55,328 bases of DNA from a virus. The translations under genes and the position numbers were made by a program. Within the stretch, counting starts at the first letter, position 1. Each line of letters opens with the position of its first letter. Below, piece by piece: positions 1 through 7,713 of this stretch. The stretch is taken from IMG/VR virus record IMGVR_UViG_3300011269_000004, positions 1-55,328 of that record; one strand, written 5' to 3'. The notes beneath the pieces are model-generated. The model saw nothing but the letters and a program-made list of their open reading frames with translations, had not been told where the DNA came from and did no database searches.

Positions 1-38
1 GCTGCTCCGGCTGCTCCGGCTGCTCCCGCTGCTCCGAC
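1..38. repeat. Terminal direct repeat, left copy
   Basis: The first 38 bases are identical to the last 38 (55291-55328). They lie inside the 9-base tandem array of the CSx-repeat gene. Removing one copy joins the two gene halves in frame. Butting the ends together without removing it gives a different frame that stops at 58-60. This favours a circular or permuted molecule whose contig was cut inside a repeat. Confidence 0.75.
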
Positions 39-401
39 TGCTCCGGCTGCTCCGGCTTAGAGAACACAGCGCCAGCAAAAGGTGATTACAAAGTTCCAAT
101 AGTTCCGGTTATTCCTAACATCCACAAGCGCATTTATGCAGCAGTTACAGCACCTTCCCCTAAGAATCCGCTAGATATGCGCGATTGGCACACCTGCGAG
201 ATGACGCATTGCCGTGGCGGATGGGTTGTTACGCTAGCGGGGGATGAAGGAAAAGCGTTGGAGAAATTCCACGGGACTTTACTGGCCGCGCAGTTGATTT
301 ACGAAGCTAGCGACACAAGCAGGAAATTTAATCCTTGCCGATTCTTTGACTCAAATGAAGAGGCGCTGGAAGATATGAAGAAATTGGCGGAGGCGCTATG
401 A
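3..401 (+). CDS. CSx-repeat protein, C-terminal part
   Basis: Frame 3 is open from the window edge to TGA at 399-401. It begins with Cys-Ser-x tripeptides, then a linker and a C-terminal domain with a DWHTCEMTHCRGGW motif followed by VVTLAGDEGKALE. Together with 55077-55328 and minus the 38-base repeat, the full protein is about 204 residues: a 33-residue N-terminus, about 19 CSx tripeptides, then this domain. From memory, proteins with the same THCRxGW domain after CSx repeats occur in other phages and proteobacteria; their function is unknown to me. A tripeptide repeat of this kind could form a beta-solenoid, which is inference. The stop overlaps the next start (ATGA). Confidence 0.8.
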   Translation, partial: CSGCSGCSRCSDCSGCSGLENTAPAKGDYKVPIVPVIPNIHKRIYAAVTAPSPKNPLDMRDWHTCEMTHCRGGWVVTLAGDEGKALEKFHGTLLAAQLIYEASDTSRKFNPCRFFDSNEEALEDMKKLAEAL

Positions 402-1180
402 CTCCCGACACTGAAATCGTCCCGCAAGGGACCGTCTCGATCATTCCCCCAACGGATTTGCCTAACCTAGACAATGCCATCAAAGAAACGGAACGTGAGT
501 GTTCCGCGCTCATTCCTTTGGGCGCCAACATTAGGTCTGCGCAAGTCAGCGATGCGTCCACCTACGCACAATTAGGCCAATGGGTCGCCGAGGCCAGCTC
601 GATCGAGAAGGTCCCAGATTTCAAGCTAGGACCGTTCCTCAGCCGAGCTCGCCGAGTCGTAGATTGGTTGCGCACCGAACAGAACAAGCACAGTAATTTG
701 GCGCGAGAGTTGGTTGCTATCGGCAAAGGCAAGATGGCCGAGTACAAGCGCAAAGAAATCGCTGCAGCAGCCGAGGAGCAGCGCCGCATCAATGAGGAAC
801 GCCGCAAGGCAGCCGAGGCCCAAGCGGAAGTGGACCGCAAGGCGCGAGAGAAGGAAATCGCTAAGCAAGTGAAGGTCGGCGAGGTTGGCAAGCGTGAAGC
901 GAATCAGTTGCGCAAGGAAGCGGACATCGAGGCCCAAGCAGCGAAAGCCAACGTGCCAGAGGTTCGTGTTAAGGCGAGCGTGCCCACAGTCGCGGGAATC
1001 CAGATTCGCGCCAACTGGAAGTTTGAAATAGTGAATGCGACTCTTATTCCCCGCCCGTTCCTGATAGCCGATGAGGTCGCCATAGGACAGCAGGTGCGCA
1101 AGGTCGTAGATCAAGAAATGCCCGAGACGCACAAAAAGAGAGTCGAAGCGTTGATACCTGGCATCCGCGTGTATAGCTGA
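398..1180 (+). CDS. Coiled-coil phage protein
   Basis: 260 residues. The middle (about 105-190) is highly charged, rich in Ala, Glu, Lys and Arg, and strongly predicted as coiled coil. The last 60 residues contain NWKFEIVNATLIPRPFL and end in a PGIRVYS-type tail. I recognise this as a conserved C-terminal module of small phage proteins found near recombination genes, without a defined activity. The start overlaps the previous stop as ATGA. It lies two genes upstream of the RecT-like protein, so a recombination-accessory role is possible but unproven. Confidence 0.75.
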   Translation: MTPDTEIVPQGTVSIIPPTDLPNLDNAIKETERECSALIPLGANIRSAQVSDASTYAQLGQWVAEASSIEKVPDFKLGPFLSRARRVVDWLRTEQNKHSNLARELVAIGKGKMAEYKRKEIAAAAEEQRRINEERRKAAEAQAEVDRKAREKEIAKQVKVGEVGKREANQLRKEADIEAQAAKANVPEVRVKASVPTVAGIQIRANWKFEIVNATLIPRPFLIADEVAIGQQVRKVVDQEMPETHKKRVEALIPGIRVYS

Positions 1181-1187
1181 GGGACTC

Positions 1188-1391
1188 GTGCCCCACCATT
1201 TCAGAAAAGATGTAACCGAGGCTTACGAGTTTTGCAAGACCTGCAACAAGTTGACGCTCCATTTCGTTTCTGACGGGCGCTTAGGTCGCTGTAAAGAGCA
1301 CTCAGTGGGCGACGCAGACGGCTTGAGTAAAGAGCAGCGCAAGAGGCGCGACGAGCAAGAGAAAGAGAAAAGAGAACCGAGGTTGTTTTGA
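1188..1391 (+). CDS. Small CxxC protein
   Basis: 67 residues from a GTG start. It has a possible zinc site (CKTC near residue 16, then RCKEH near residue 35) and a charged Arg/Glu/Lys-rich C-terminus. The stop TGA overlaps the ATG of the next gene. Function unknown. Confidence 0.55.
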   Translation: MPHHFRKDVTEAYEFCKTCNKLTLHFVSDGRLGRCKEHSVGDADGLSKEQRKRRDEQEKEKREPRLF

Positions 1392-1579
1392 TGTGGATAA
1401 ACTTTTACGTAGTCGTTTGTAATCGTAAAGACCGCTTGGCGCGCACTCGATTGTTTGCCGACACTATTGCTGGACCGTTGGCTTACGAAAAACGCAAAGA
1501 TGCGGACAATGCTGCGTCTAAAGCGCGAGTCATGTACGGTTGGGCGAAAGTTCTGCGCTGCGTGAGAGAGGCAGAGTGA
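1391..1579 (+). CDS. Small hypothetical protein
   Basis: 62 residues, MWINFYVVV at the start. The ATG at 1391 shares its first base with the preceding TGA. No recognisable domain. The stop overlaps the GTG start of the KTSC gene, so it is supported mainly by its place in a chain of coupled genes. Confidence 0.55.
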   Translation: MWINFYVVVCNRKDRLARTRLFADTIAGPLAYEKRKDADNAASKARVMYGWAKVLRCVREAE

Positions 1580-1893
1580 ACCGCACGCCTATCAAATCGT
1601 CCAGCAACATCCTCTCAGCGGGATACGATGAGGGCACGCGCACGCTTGAGTTAGAATTCCCATCGCTCGCTGTCTACCAGTATTATCAGGTTCCTCCGTC
1701 AATTTACGCGGCCTTCCAAGCCGCAGGTTCCAAAGGGAAATTTCACGCGCTGTACTTGGCTGGCAAGTACGAGTACAAGTGCGTAGTCCAGCGACCGCAA
1801 GGAGAAAAGAGTCATGGCGAAAGCAAAACCGAAGTCCAGAGCAAGAGTGTCGCACGGCGCATCGCAGCACAAACCAAAAAGTCCATCTCCTAG
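1576..1893 (+). CDS. KTSC domain protein
   Basis: 105 residues from GTG 1576, which overlaps the previous TGA as GTGA. It shows the KTSC-family pattern: SSNILSAGYDEGTRTLELEF, then YQYYQVPPSIYAAF and an A-x-SKGKF segment. The family is a small conserved domain, named for residues near its C-terminal end, seen in phages and bacteria and linked by some annotations to nucleic-acid enzymes; its activity is not defined. The last 80 bases overlap the start of the next gene. Confidence 0.75.
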   Translation: MNRTPIKSSSNILSAGYDEGTRTLELEFPSLAVYQYYQVPPSIYAAFQAAGSKGKFHALYLAGKYEYKCVVQRPQGEKSHGESKTEVQSKSVARRIAAQTKKSIS

Positions 1894-3211
1894 TCACGCG
1901 CTTATCAAGCCTGATGTGCTCTCGATTCCCGAAGCGATCGAGAAGGTTTTGATTCAAGGCGACTTGTCGCCGCTCCAGCCGCAAGAGCGTATCGATTATT
2001 ACAAGCGAGTCTGTTCCTCGCTTGGCTTGAACCCGCTCACGATGCCGTTCTCTTACATCCTGTTCCGCGAGAGCGATGGCGCGCCGGCCAAACTCTCGCT
2101 GTATGCCAACAAATCCTGTACGGAACAGTTGCGCAAGATTCACGGTGTCTCGGTTATCCCTCCGCTACGCCGGAGCCGCAATGAGGACATCGTGACGGTC
2201 GAGGCGGATGTGCGCGACCGTTTTGGACGTACCGACTCCGCAAGTGGAAGCGTGCCGCTATTCAGGTTCAAAGATGCCAAGCGATACGAACTTACCGGCC
2301 GCGACTTGTGCAACGCGGAGATGAAGTGCGAGACGAAAGCCAAGCGGCGCGCAACTCTCTCGATCTGCGGGTTGGCGTTCCTAGACGAGAGCGAACTGGA
2401 CACCATGCAGGTACTGGGTGGCGTTACGCCTGACGGCCGAATCTTTCGCTACGCTGGCGAGGAACCAGTACCCCCATCGCGCCAATTGAACGAGAACGCT
2501 GCGCATGGTCATCCAGAAGGCTCAGAACGCGCAAAGCAGGCCGACGCAGCCATAAAGAGGGTCGAGCCGGCAGATAAGGCTATAGAGGTCGAGAAAACCT
2601 CGCCAGCCGTCCCTAAAGCGCAACCTGTGCCACCCATGGAGTTCAAGGGTAATGTGGAGATTGACTGCACGGTGCCTTGGCCGATAGTCCGCGGCGACCT
2701 GCAGGACATAATCGAGAACCTACAGAAACTCTTTGGCGCAGCGCTCGAGTGGGGACAAGACTCATGGTGGCACATCGCTCCGAAGCAGGTAAGCGAATTT
2801 GTTGACTTGTTGAGCAAGAACGGATTCAAGGTGGATGTCAAGATCAAGACGCCATCCAAGAATTCTGCCGGTCAGAAGTCTGCCATGACATCTCCGCCGG
2901 CAGAAGCTCCTGTCGTCATCAGCGGGACCGTTGAACGCGTTGTACCTGACGTGAAATATGCAGTCATTACGCTTGCCACAAAGGACGGCAAGAAGCCGAG
3001 TTGGAAGTGTTTCGACAAGGACATCTCCGAGATTCTGCGGAAAAACCTTGGCAAGTTGGCCGAAGTCATCCTACAAAGCCGCGTCTCGAAAGGTGTCACG
3101 TACACAAATCTCATTGGCTTGAAGAACGTCGCTGGCCAAGAGTACGAAGATTTGAAAGTTCCAGTCATCGAGCGCAAGGACCAACAAGCTGGAGCCAAAA
3201 CGCTTTTCTGA
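1814..3211 (+). CDS. RecT/Red-beta-like annealase candidate with C-terminal OB-like domain
   Basis: 465 residues. GGAGAA lies about nine bases before the ATG. Residues about 45-200 carry the pattern GDLSPLQPQERIDYYKRVCS, then LGLNPLTMPFSYI and KLSLYANKSCTEQLRK. The GLNPxTxPF segment resembles the GLNPFxKEIY signature of RecT/Red-beta single-strand annealing proteins. After a Pro-rich linker, the C-terminal third (about 365-450, from VVISGTVERVV) alternates hydrophobic strands as an OB-fold would. Expected role: binding single-stranded DNA and annealing it during recombination-dependent replication. The superfamily assignment is moderately sure; the domain fusion is inferred from pattern only. 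Confidence 0.65.
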   Translation: MAKAKPKSRARVSHGASQHKPKSPSPSHALIKPDVLSIPEAIEKVLIQGDLSPLQPQERIDYYKRVCSSLGLNPLTMPFSYILFRESDGAPAKLSLYANKSCTEQLRKIHGVSVIPPLRRSRNEDIVTVEADVRDRFGRTDSASGSVPLFRFKDAKRYELTGRDLCNAEMKCETKAKRRATLSICGLAFLDESELDTMQVLGGVTPDGRIFRYAGEEPVPPSRQLNENAAHGHPEGSERAKQADAAIKRVEPADKAIEVEKTSPAVPKAQPVPPMEFKGNVEIDCTVPWPIVRGDLQDIIENLQKLFGAALEWGQDSWWHIAPKQVSEFVDLLSKNGFKVDVKIKTPSKNSAGQKSAMTSPPAEAPVVISGTVERVVPDVKYAVITLATKDGKKPSWKCFDKDISEILRKNLGKLAEVILQSRVSKGVTYTNLIGLKNVAGQEYEDLKVPVIERKDQQAGAKTLF

Positions 3212-3381
3212 GGTAAGGCGCTGTAAGGCCCGCTGTTCTATGGTCAGGCAAGTTAGGTTGAGGTCGGCTGAGTTGCGGTGGGTCGGAGTCGGGTACGGTC
3301 TGTCTTGTTTAGGCTTGGTTAGTTCCGGCATGTTTGTGTTTGGCAGTCCAAGGCGTCCCATGGCGCGGCGAGGTTAAATTT
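3212..3381 (+). repeat. Pentanucleotide-phased GGYNN array, 34 units
   Basis: Starting on the first base after the stop of the RecT-like gene, the sequence divides into 34 consecutive five-base units. Position 3 is C or T in every unit, position 1 is G in most, and position 2 is G, T or C in all but the last. Positions 4 and 5 vary. The array ends just before the ribosome-binding site of the next gene (AGGGAG at 3382). Units are not copies of one another; only the phase is conserved. It reads poorly as protein in any frame. Confidence 0.85.
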
Positions 3382-3397
3382 AGGGAGAAAAAACGAA

Positions 3398-4011
3398 ATG
3401 AGCAAAACAGCAACAGCACTTGCAGAAGTTTCAAACGACGGAGCCTTTGCCGTCGAATCAGCAATCCCCTATATCGTTGACGTTCAAGTGGAAGGGGCGG
3501 CGGCATTCCTCTTCCATCGCTGGAGCGTTGACGGTGTAGAAGCGAAGTCAAAGCTGCAAAGGGCAGTAAGGCCAAGAAGGAAGATGATTTGGAATCCTAT
3601 GTCTACCGCGACAAAGAAGGATTACTTTGTATTCCTACTGAGTATTTCCGCATGTCTCTCATCAACGCCGCGAAGTACAAGCAAGACCCCCGCTCTCCGC
3701 GTAAGTCTGCAATGGATTTGTTCAAAGCTGGAATCGTTGGCATGACAGATCTATGCTGTTTGGGAATCCGCGAATGGGAGTACGTTGATCGGCGCCGTGT
3801 GATGATTCAACGGAACGGCATCACTCGCCATCGGCCAGCCCTCTATGCAGGATGGAGAGTGGCAATGAGTTTCCAAGTTCTCATTCCAGAATACATTTCT
3901 CCGCAACTCTTGAACGAAACAATTCAGAGTGCAGGGCGATTGGTCGGCGTTGGAGATTTCCGTCCGACGTTTGGCAGGTTCAATGTCGTAAAGTTTTCCT
4001 TGGCAGGATAA
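3398..4011 (+). pseudogene. Conserved phage protein interrupted by a -1 frameshift
   Basis: Two overlapping frames make one protein. The first (from 3398) reads MSKTATALAEVSNDGAFAVE and stays convincing to about 3550. The second (ending 4011) continues with ESYVYRDKEGLLCIPTEYFR, SPRKSAMDLFKAG and DFRPTFGRFNVV. Slipping back one base near 3553 (after codon TCA) gives the expected joining segment. I recognise the composite as a conserved phage protein of unknown function, about 200 residues. No classical slippery heptamer is visible, so a one-base deletion in the genome or the assembly is likelier than programmed frameshifting. The gene is flanked on both sides by pentamer arrays. Confidence 0.7.
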
Positions 4012-4142
4012 GGCCCGCCAAGTTGCGGAGAGGTCGGTTGCGGCAGGGTTCGGTTAGGTTGGGCAAGGTCTGCAAAGGCAAAGCATGGTTTGGTTCGGTA
4101 GCGGTTGGACTCGCCTGTATTGGGCGGAGTTGGGTGTGGCAT
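4012..4142 (+). repeat. Second pentanucleotide-phased GGYNN array
   Basis: Begins on the first base after the stop of the frameshifted gene. Eighteen pentamers (4012-4101) have G first and a pyrimidine third in 16 of 18. One extra base then shifts the phase, and eight more pentamers (4103-4142) keep the pyrimidine at position 3. It has the same design as the 3212-3381 array but a different sequence. Confidence 0.75.
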
Positions 4143-4197
4143 CGGCACGCTGAGAATACGGACTGCTAGTCCGAGGCGCGATGAGTTAAGGTGAGGT

Positions 4198-4455
4198 ATG
4201 GATTCATTATCTGAAGAGGAGAAGGCCACTTTTAAAAGAGCCACGGAGCGGCGCCGTGAGAACGGCATACGGCTCAAGCGTATTACGCTCTTGGCTCAAC
4301 CTTCGCAAGTAGAGGGCTTTACGGAGCTTTTCGATTCGTGGGTAATCCGCTGGGGCAAGAGCCGTGCACTGGACGAGCTTATACGCATTATGTCGATTGT
4401 CGAAGCGAGAATACGAGACAAGGAAAATGCACCGCCGCCCAACAAGAAAGGATGA
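4198..4455 (+). CDS. Hypothetical charged protein
   Basis: 85 residues, N-terminus MDSLSEEEKATFKRATERRR, helical and charged throughout. No known domain. It is the first gene after the second pentamer array and overlaps the following HNH-like gene by 29 bases. Confidence 0.6.
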   Translation: MDSLSEEEKATFKRATERRRENGIRLKRITLLAQPSQVEGFTELFDSWVIRWGKSRALDELIRIMSIVEARIRDKENAPPPNKKG

Positions 4456-4780
4456 AGCAGCCACGAAAGCGGCCGGATTCAAGAGTCGCTATTCATATGT
4501 CTCGACGCGCGTTCATCCTGACTCAGATCCGCCGTACCAATGCGTTTATCTCGCTGGTCCTGACGATGTGTGGAAGCGACGGCGAGAGGTTTTTGAGCGC
4601 GACGGATTCAAGTGTGTACTGTGCGGGAGCACGCGCAACCTACAACTTCGGCATGGCGGAAAGACGAAAGTAGAGCGTTGCTGGTGCATGGAGAATCTTT
4701 CTTGCCGCTGTTCGGAGTGCCACATGATCAAGGAACACGGAAGATTCCCAAGGTGGTCCGCGAAGCGGAGCCAGCCATGA
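4427..4780 (+). CDS. HNH-like nuclease
   Basis: About 117 residues from ATG 4427; an in-frame start further upstream (4364) is possible. The C-terminal half shows VFERDGFKCVLCGS, LQLRHGGKTK and CRCSECHMIKEH, the Cys-pair and His arrangement of a small HNH domain. Such proteins cut DNA, often as free-standing homing endonucleases. Sequence N-terminal to the domain is not recognisable. The stop overlaps the next start (ATGA). Confidence 0.65.
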   Translation: MHRRPTRKDEAATKAAGFKSRYSYVSTRVHPDSDPPYQCVYLAGPDDVWKRRREVFERDGFKCVLCGSTRNLQLRHGGKTKVERCWCMENLSCRCSECHMIKEHGRFPRWSAKRSQP

Positions 4781-5145
4781 ACGACAATTACCGTGAAACT
4801 CTGGAAGAACGAACAGCGCGAATCAATAGAGACGGGGCCAAGCTGAAAGCAGAGTTCCGCATTCGGCTTGAGCGACTGGAACACGAGCACGTACTAAAGT
4901 TGCTCGATTTGTTTCAAGAGTTCAAAAGACGGTCGGAACTGGTCGCCAACAATCACAGAGCCAAAAGCGACACTCTCGACATGCTGCACAATACGCTGAA
5001 TGTGAAGGCGCATGAGTTTTCTCCAGTTCACGCTGGAGAGAATGGGGTGGCTAGCACTTCTGGACAAAGTGCGGGGACCGGCCACCCCAACGTAATCTCG
5101 CGCAACCCGGAAGGAAACTATAAGCAGGCGGCAGAGAGGAAGTGA
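4777..5145 (+). CDS. Coiled-coil hypothetical protein
   Basis: 122 residues, ATG 4777 overlapping the previous stop. The first 80 residues (ETLEERTARINRDG, LKAEFRIRLERLEHEH) form a long charged helix; the C-terminus is disordered and rich in Gly, Ser and Asn. Function unknown. The stop overlaps the GTG of the MazG-like gene. Confidence 0.6.
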   Translation: MNDNYRETLEERTARINRDGAKLKAEFRIRLERLEHEHVLKLLDLFQEFKRRSELVANNHRAKSDTLDMLHNTLNVKAHEFSPVHAGENGVASTSGQSAGTGHPNVISRNPEGNYKQAAERK

Positions 5146-5489
5146 AGAAGATGAGCGAGCGCTTCAGCAACGAGTTGACCGACGCGGAGCTTGAGCGCCT
5201 GGCAGTGCTTTCCGAAGAGTTGGGAGAAGCGCAGCAATGCATCGGTAAGATTTTGAGGCACGGTTACAAATCGGGCAACCCGTTAGTCGATTACATCTCC
5301 AATCGCTTCCAGTTGGAGCGGGAAATTGGAGACATCCAAGCAGCTATCGGGATGTTGGTCCATGCTGGAGATGTTTCGCAGCCTGAAATTGAGCGCAGGA
5401 TTGGCAAAAAACTAGTGAGCATCCAACGTTGGCTCCATCATCAAGACGGGCTGCACGAGAGGTCTGCGCCGCAAAAGGAGGAGAAGTGA
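5142..5489 (+). CDS. MazG-like nucleotide pyrophosphohydrolase
   Basis: 115 residues, GTG 5142 in a GTGA overlap. It contains LSEELGEAQQ followed about 30 residues later by LEREIGDIQAA, the ExxE plus ExxD metal-binding arrangement of all-alpha NTP pyrophosphohydrolases, with KILRHGY between, as in many phage MazG-like enzymes. It would hydrolyse a nucleoside triphosphate to the monophosphate and pyrophosphate in the cytoplasm. Phage versions are thought to clean up nucleotide pools or blunt (p)ppGpp-type stress signals; the substrate cannot be told from sequence. Confidence 0.75.
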   Translation: MKKMSERFSNELTDAELERLAVLSEELGEAQQCIGKILRHGYKSGNPLVDYISNRFQLEREIGDIQAAIGMLVHAGDVSQPEIERRIGKKLVSIQRWLHHQDGLHERSAPQKEEK

Positions 5490-5686
5490 GTGAGCGGGAC
5501 AAGAAGTTTATAGCTGAGGTACGCACGGCAGTAGCGAACTATATGCGCTCAGAGGGATGTTCATGCTGCCGCAACCAAGACAAGCACGATGAAAACAAGG
5601 CGCGACTGGCCTTCCTATTAGGCGTGTTCAAATACAAGGACGGCTCAGGATACGACTTCGGGAAATTTGAGAGTAAGCGCCCATGA
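5486..5686 (+). CDS. Small Cys-rich protein
   Basis: 66 residues from GTG 5486, preceded by AAGGAGGAG and overlapping the previous TGA. It contains SEGCSCCRNQDKHDENKARL, a possible metal site next to a helix. A short C-terminal segment (YKDGSGYDF) follows. Function unknown. Confidence 0.65.
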   Translation: MSERDKKFIAEVRTAVANYMRSEGCSCCRNQDKHDENKARLAFLLGVFKYKDGSGYDFGKFESKRP

Positions 5687-6855
5687 CCCCAACCGAGCAG
5701 CGAGCAGGCAAGAGCACCAGAACCGTAGCCGACGTTATCGCTGAATGGCGAGCGTCTGGCGTCAACAATGACGACGGGGAGTTAGCGAGCCGAATCAACT
5801 ATTTCATTGCGACGGAGACGAAAGGCTGGCGGGGAACCGGGGGCTTACAGGAGCGAGTGAAGCAATGGCGCGGCATTGCGCGGCGTGTCGATTCGCCGCT
5901 GTTCAATGCGTACAGCCAATGCGCCGACGAACTAGAGGCCGACATCGCGGAGATGGGGGTGGGCGTGAGCAACGTCGGCATTCTATCGCTGCTGAATGAG
6001 CATTGGCTGTTTGGAATAGAATGCAACCACGAAGCGAAAACAGACCAATCAATTTGTTCTTGTGGACTGAAATCACCGGAACGGGAGAGCGTAGGAGCGG
6101 CTGTTCAAGATTGGATTAAGCATTTGCGCACGCTGGCAGTCACCGCACCATCCTCCGAGCAGCAGCCCCACGTTGCCACGCTGGAAGAAATAAGTTGCGC
6201 AGATGCCGCTGAAATAGTACGCGAGGCCGCTGTCCCTGCATCGGTACCTTTGGACGCGGCGGCTGTACCCTTTTCGGTTGCTGTGAAATTAGACCAAATG
6301 GCGAGGCGTACGACGATTCTTGCTATGGAACTAGCTTACAAGTGCCTGAAATCCTTCACGATTCAATCTACGCATCCAGAAGCCAACCGTGTACGCGATA
6401 TTTGTTACACACTATTGGGCGTTAAGTACCACCGAGCAGAACCAGACGAAAGTGGAGAATGGATGCGTCTTGGTGTACCTGTGCCCGTCGAAACGCCATC
6501 GGTGGAGAGGGTGCCGCGCGCGGACATTCCGCGAGACAAAGCCCATGCCATTGTGCGGATGTGGCTTGAACTGGAGGGCGGAACTCCGCAAGAGCAGCGA
6601 GACAGGCTCGTGGAGGACATCGCGGATGCACTGCGGGCAGCCTCCGACCGCGAGCGCGTGCTGCGGGAGGTCGCAAGTAACGTCCCCGACCCAGAAGTTG
6701 GAGGCTTCTGCGATTCATGCGGTGGAAGGCTAGAGCTAATTGAGACACAGCGTCACGGCATGAAGGCATTTATTTGGCAGCACAAAGAAACATGCTGGTA
6801 TGGGAAATTACAGACGGCGCTCGCCCTCGATGCTGTGAAGGAACAACCTAAATGA
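5683..6855 (+). CDS. Hypothetical protein, possible zinc-binding C-terminus
   Basis: 390 residues, ATGA overlap with the previous gene. No known fold. Visible elements are a helical N-terminal region (ADVIAEWRASG), a Cys/His cluster near residue 115 (ECNHEAKTDQSICSCG), and a C-terminal pair FCDSCGG plus HKETCW that could bind zinc. Codon use matches the neighbours. The gene ends in an ATGA overlap with the HNH gene. Confidence 0.6.
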   Translation: MTPTEQRAGKSTRTVADVIAEWRASGVNNDDGELASRINYFIATETKGWRGTGGLQERVKQWRGIARRVDSPLFNAYSQCADELEADIAEMGVGVSNVGILSLLNEHWLFGIECNHEAKTDQSICSCGLKSPERESVGAAVQDWIKHLRTLAVTAPSSEQQPHVATLEEISCADAAEIVREAAVPASVPLDAAAVPFSVAVKLDQMARRTTILAMELAYKCLKSFTIQSTHPEANRVRDICYTLLGVKYHRAEPDESGEWMRLGVPVPVETPSVERVPRADIPRDKAHAIVRMWLELEGGTPQEQRDRLVEDIADALRAASDRERVLREVASNVPDPEVGGFCDSCGGRLELIETQRHGMKAFIWQHKETCWYGKLQTALALDAVKEQPK

Positions 6856-7319
6856 ATCTCACCGCCGCTGAGTTGACGCATTTTTGGGAGAAAGTGGATA
6901 AGAATGGCCCAATTCCAGAGACCAATCCAAAATTAGGAGCCTGTTGGCTTTGGAATGGCAAAATTGACCGCTACGGTTATGGCAAATTCAGCGTAAAAAG
7001 AAAGATGGAGTCAGCCCACCGAGTCGCATATCAGGTCACCGTGGGGCCGATTGCTAAAGGGTTGACCGCTGACCATCTTTGCCGAGTTCGTAGGTGCATC
7101 CGTCCCAGTCACATAGAACCTGTCACGAACAGAGAAAACGTCTTGCGTGGCGATACTTTCCCGGCGAGACAGTTGGCGCAAACCCATTGTGTCAATGGGC
7201 ACGAATTCAACGAGGCCAACACATATCATTGGAATGGACATCGCGGGTGCCGAACATGCAAGCGGTTATATTGGAGACGGAAACATCCGCCCGCGCTAGA
7301 AAAAGAGGATGGAAAGTGA
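6852..7319 (+). CDS. HNH homing-type endonuclease
   Basis: 155 residues. N-terminal half: CWLWNGKIDRYGYGKF, AHRVAYQVTVG, LTADHLCRVRRCIRPSHIEP and TNRENVLRG, a textbook free-standing phage HNH endonuclease. The C-terminal half (CVNGHEFNEANTY, then GCRTCKRLYW) is the zinc-binding tail often attached to it. It would make a site-specific nick or break in DNA and promote its own spread. It is not inserted in an obvious host gene; it sits as one unit in the early operon. Confidence 0.88.
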   Translation: MNLTAAELTHFWEKVDKNGPIPETNPKLGACWLWNGKIDRYGYGKFSVKRKMESAHRVAYQVTVGPIAKGLTADHLCRVRRCIRPSHIEPVTNRENVLRGDTFPARQLAQTHCVNGHEFNEANTYHWNGHRGCRTCKRLYWRRKHPPALEKEDGK

Positions 7320-7483
7320 ACGATAGGCTCGATGCGATTAAGGAATTGATGAGTCAGTTTAGCGGGCCGGACCGCTATCAGGAAGTGCTGAAACTGATGC
7401 TTGAAGAATTGCGCTATCTACGCGACAAAAATGCCGAGTTATCAAATGCAGCGGCAGAATTTGCAAGATTGGTGCGCTTATGA
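7316..7483 (+). CDS. Small helical protein
   Basis: 55 residues from GTG 7316, which overlaps the HNH stop. Sequence is helical (RLDAIKELMSQFSG, LKLMLEELRYLRDKNAEL), probably a short coiled coil. Function unknown. Confidence 0.55.
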   Translation: MNDRLDAIKELMSQFSGPDRYQEVLKLMLEELRYLRDKNAELSNAAAEFARLVRL

Positions 7484-7713
7484 CCAGCGACAGTGCGGAG
7501 AAGCAGCTAATAACTGAAATCGTTGAGTCGTTTTGTCTGCCAGAGCGCCGAATGGAAGCTGTTCTGCGCTACGGAGCCGACCGTGAGCGGGAAGGGATGG
7601 AGAAAGCGGCGCAGACGGCAATTAAGTTTTGCGGGCAAGTTACACCAGGCTGGAAAGAATGCGGTGGAGGCATTGCAGCAGCCATTCGTGACCTGAAAGC
7701 GGAGGTGAAATGA
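7480..7713 (+). CDS. Hypothetical protein
   Basis: 77 residues in an ATGA overlap. Pattern RYGADREREGMEKAAQTA with a downstream C..C pair (FCGQVTPGWKECGGGI) is similar in style to other small phage proteins that begin with an 'ADREREG' helix. Function unknown. Confidence 0.6.
   Translation: MTSDSAEKQLITEIVESFCLPERRMEAVLRYGADREREGMEKAAQTAIKFCGQVTPGWKECGGGIAAAIRDLKAEVK

Noticed and set aside
7-60. Ala-Ala-Pro repeat frame at the window start (frame 1)
   Set aside because: It is the off-frame reading of the same 9-base units and stops at 58-60; frame 3 continues into a conserved domain.
3852-4169. Arg/Gly-rich open frame running through the second pentamer array
   Set aside because: Its repeats come from the five-base phase (15 bases per 5 codons); it begins inside the frameshifted gene in another frame.
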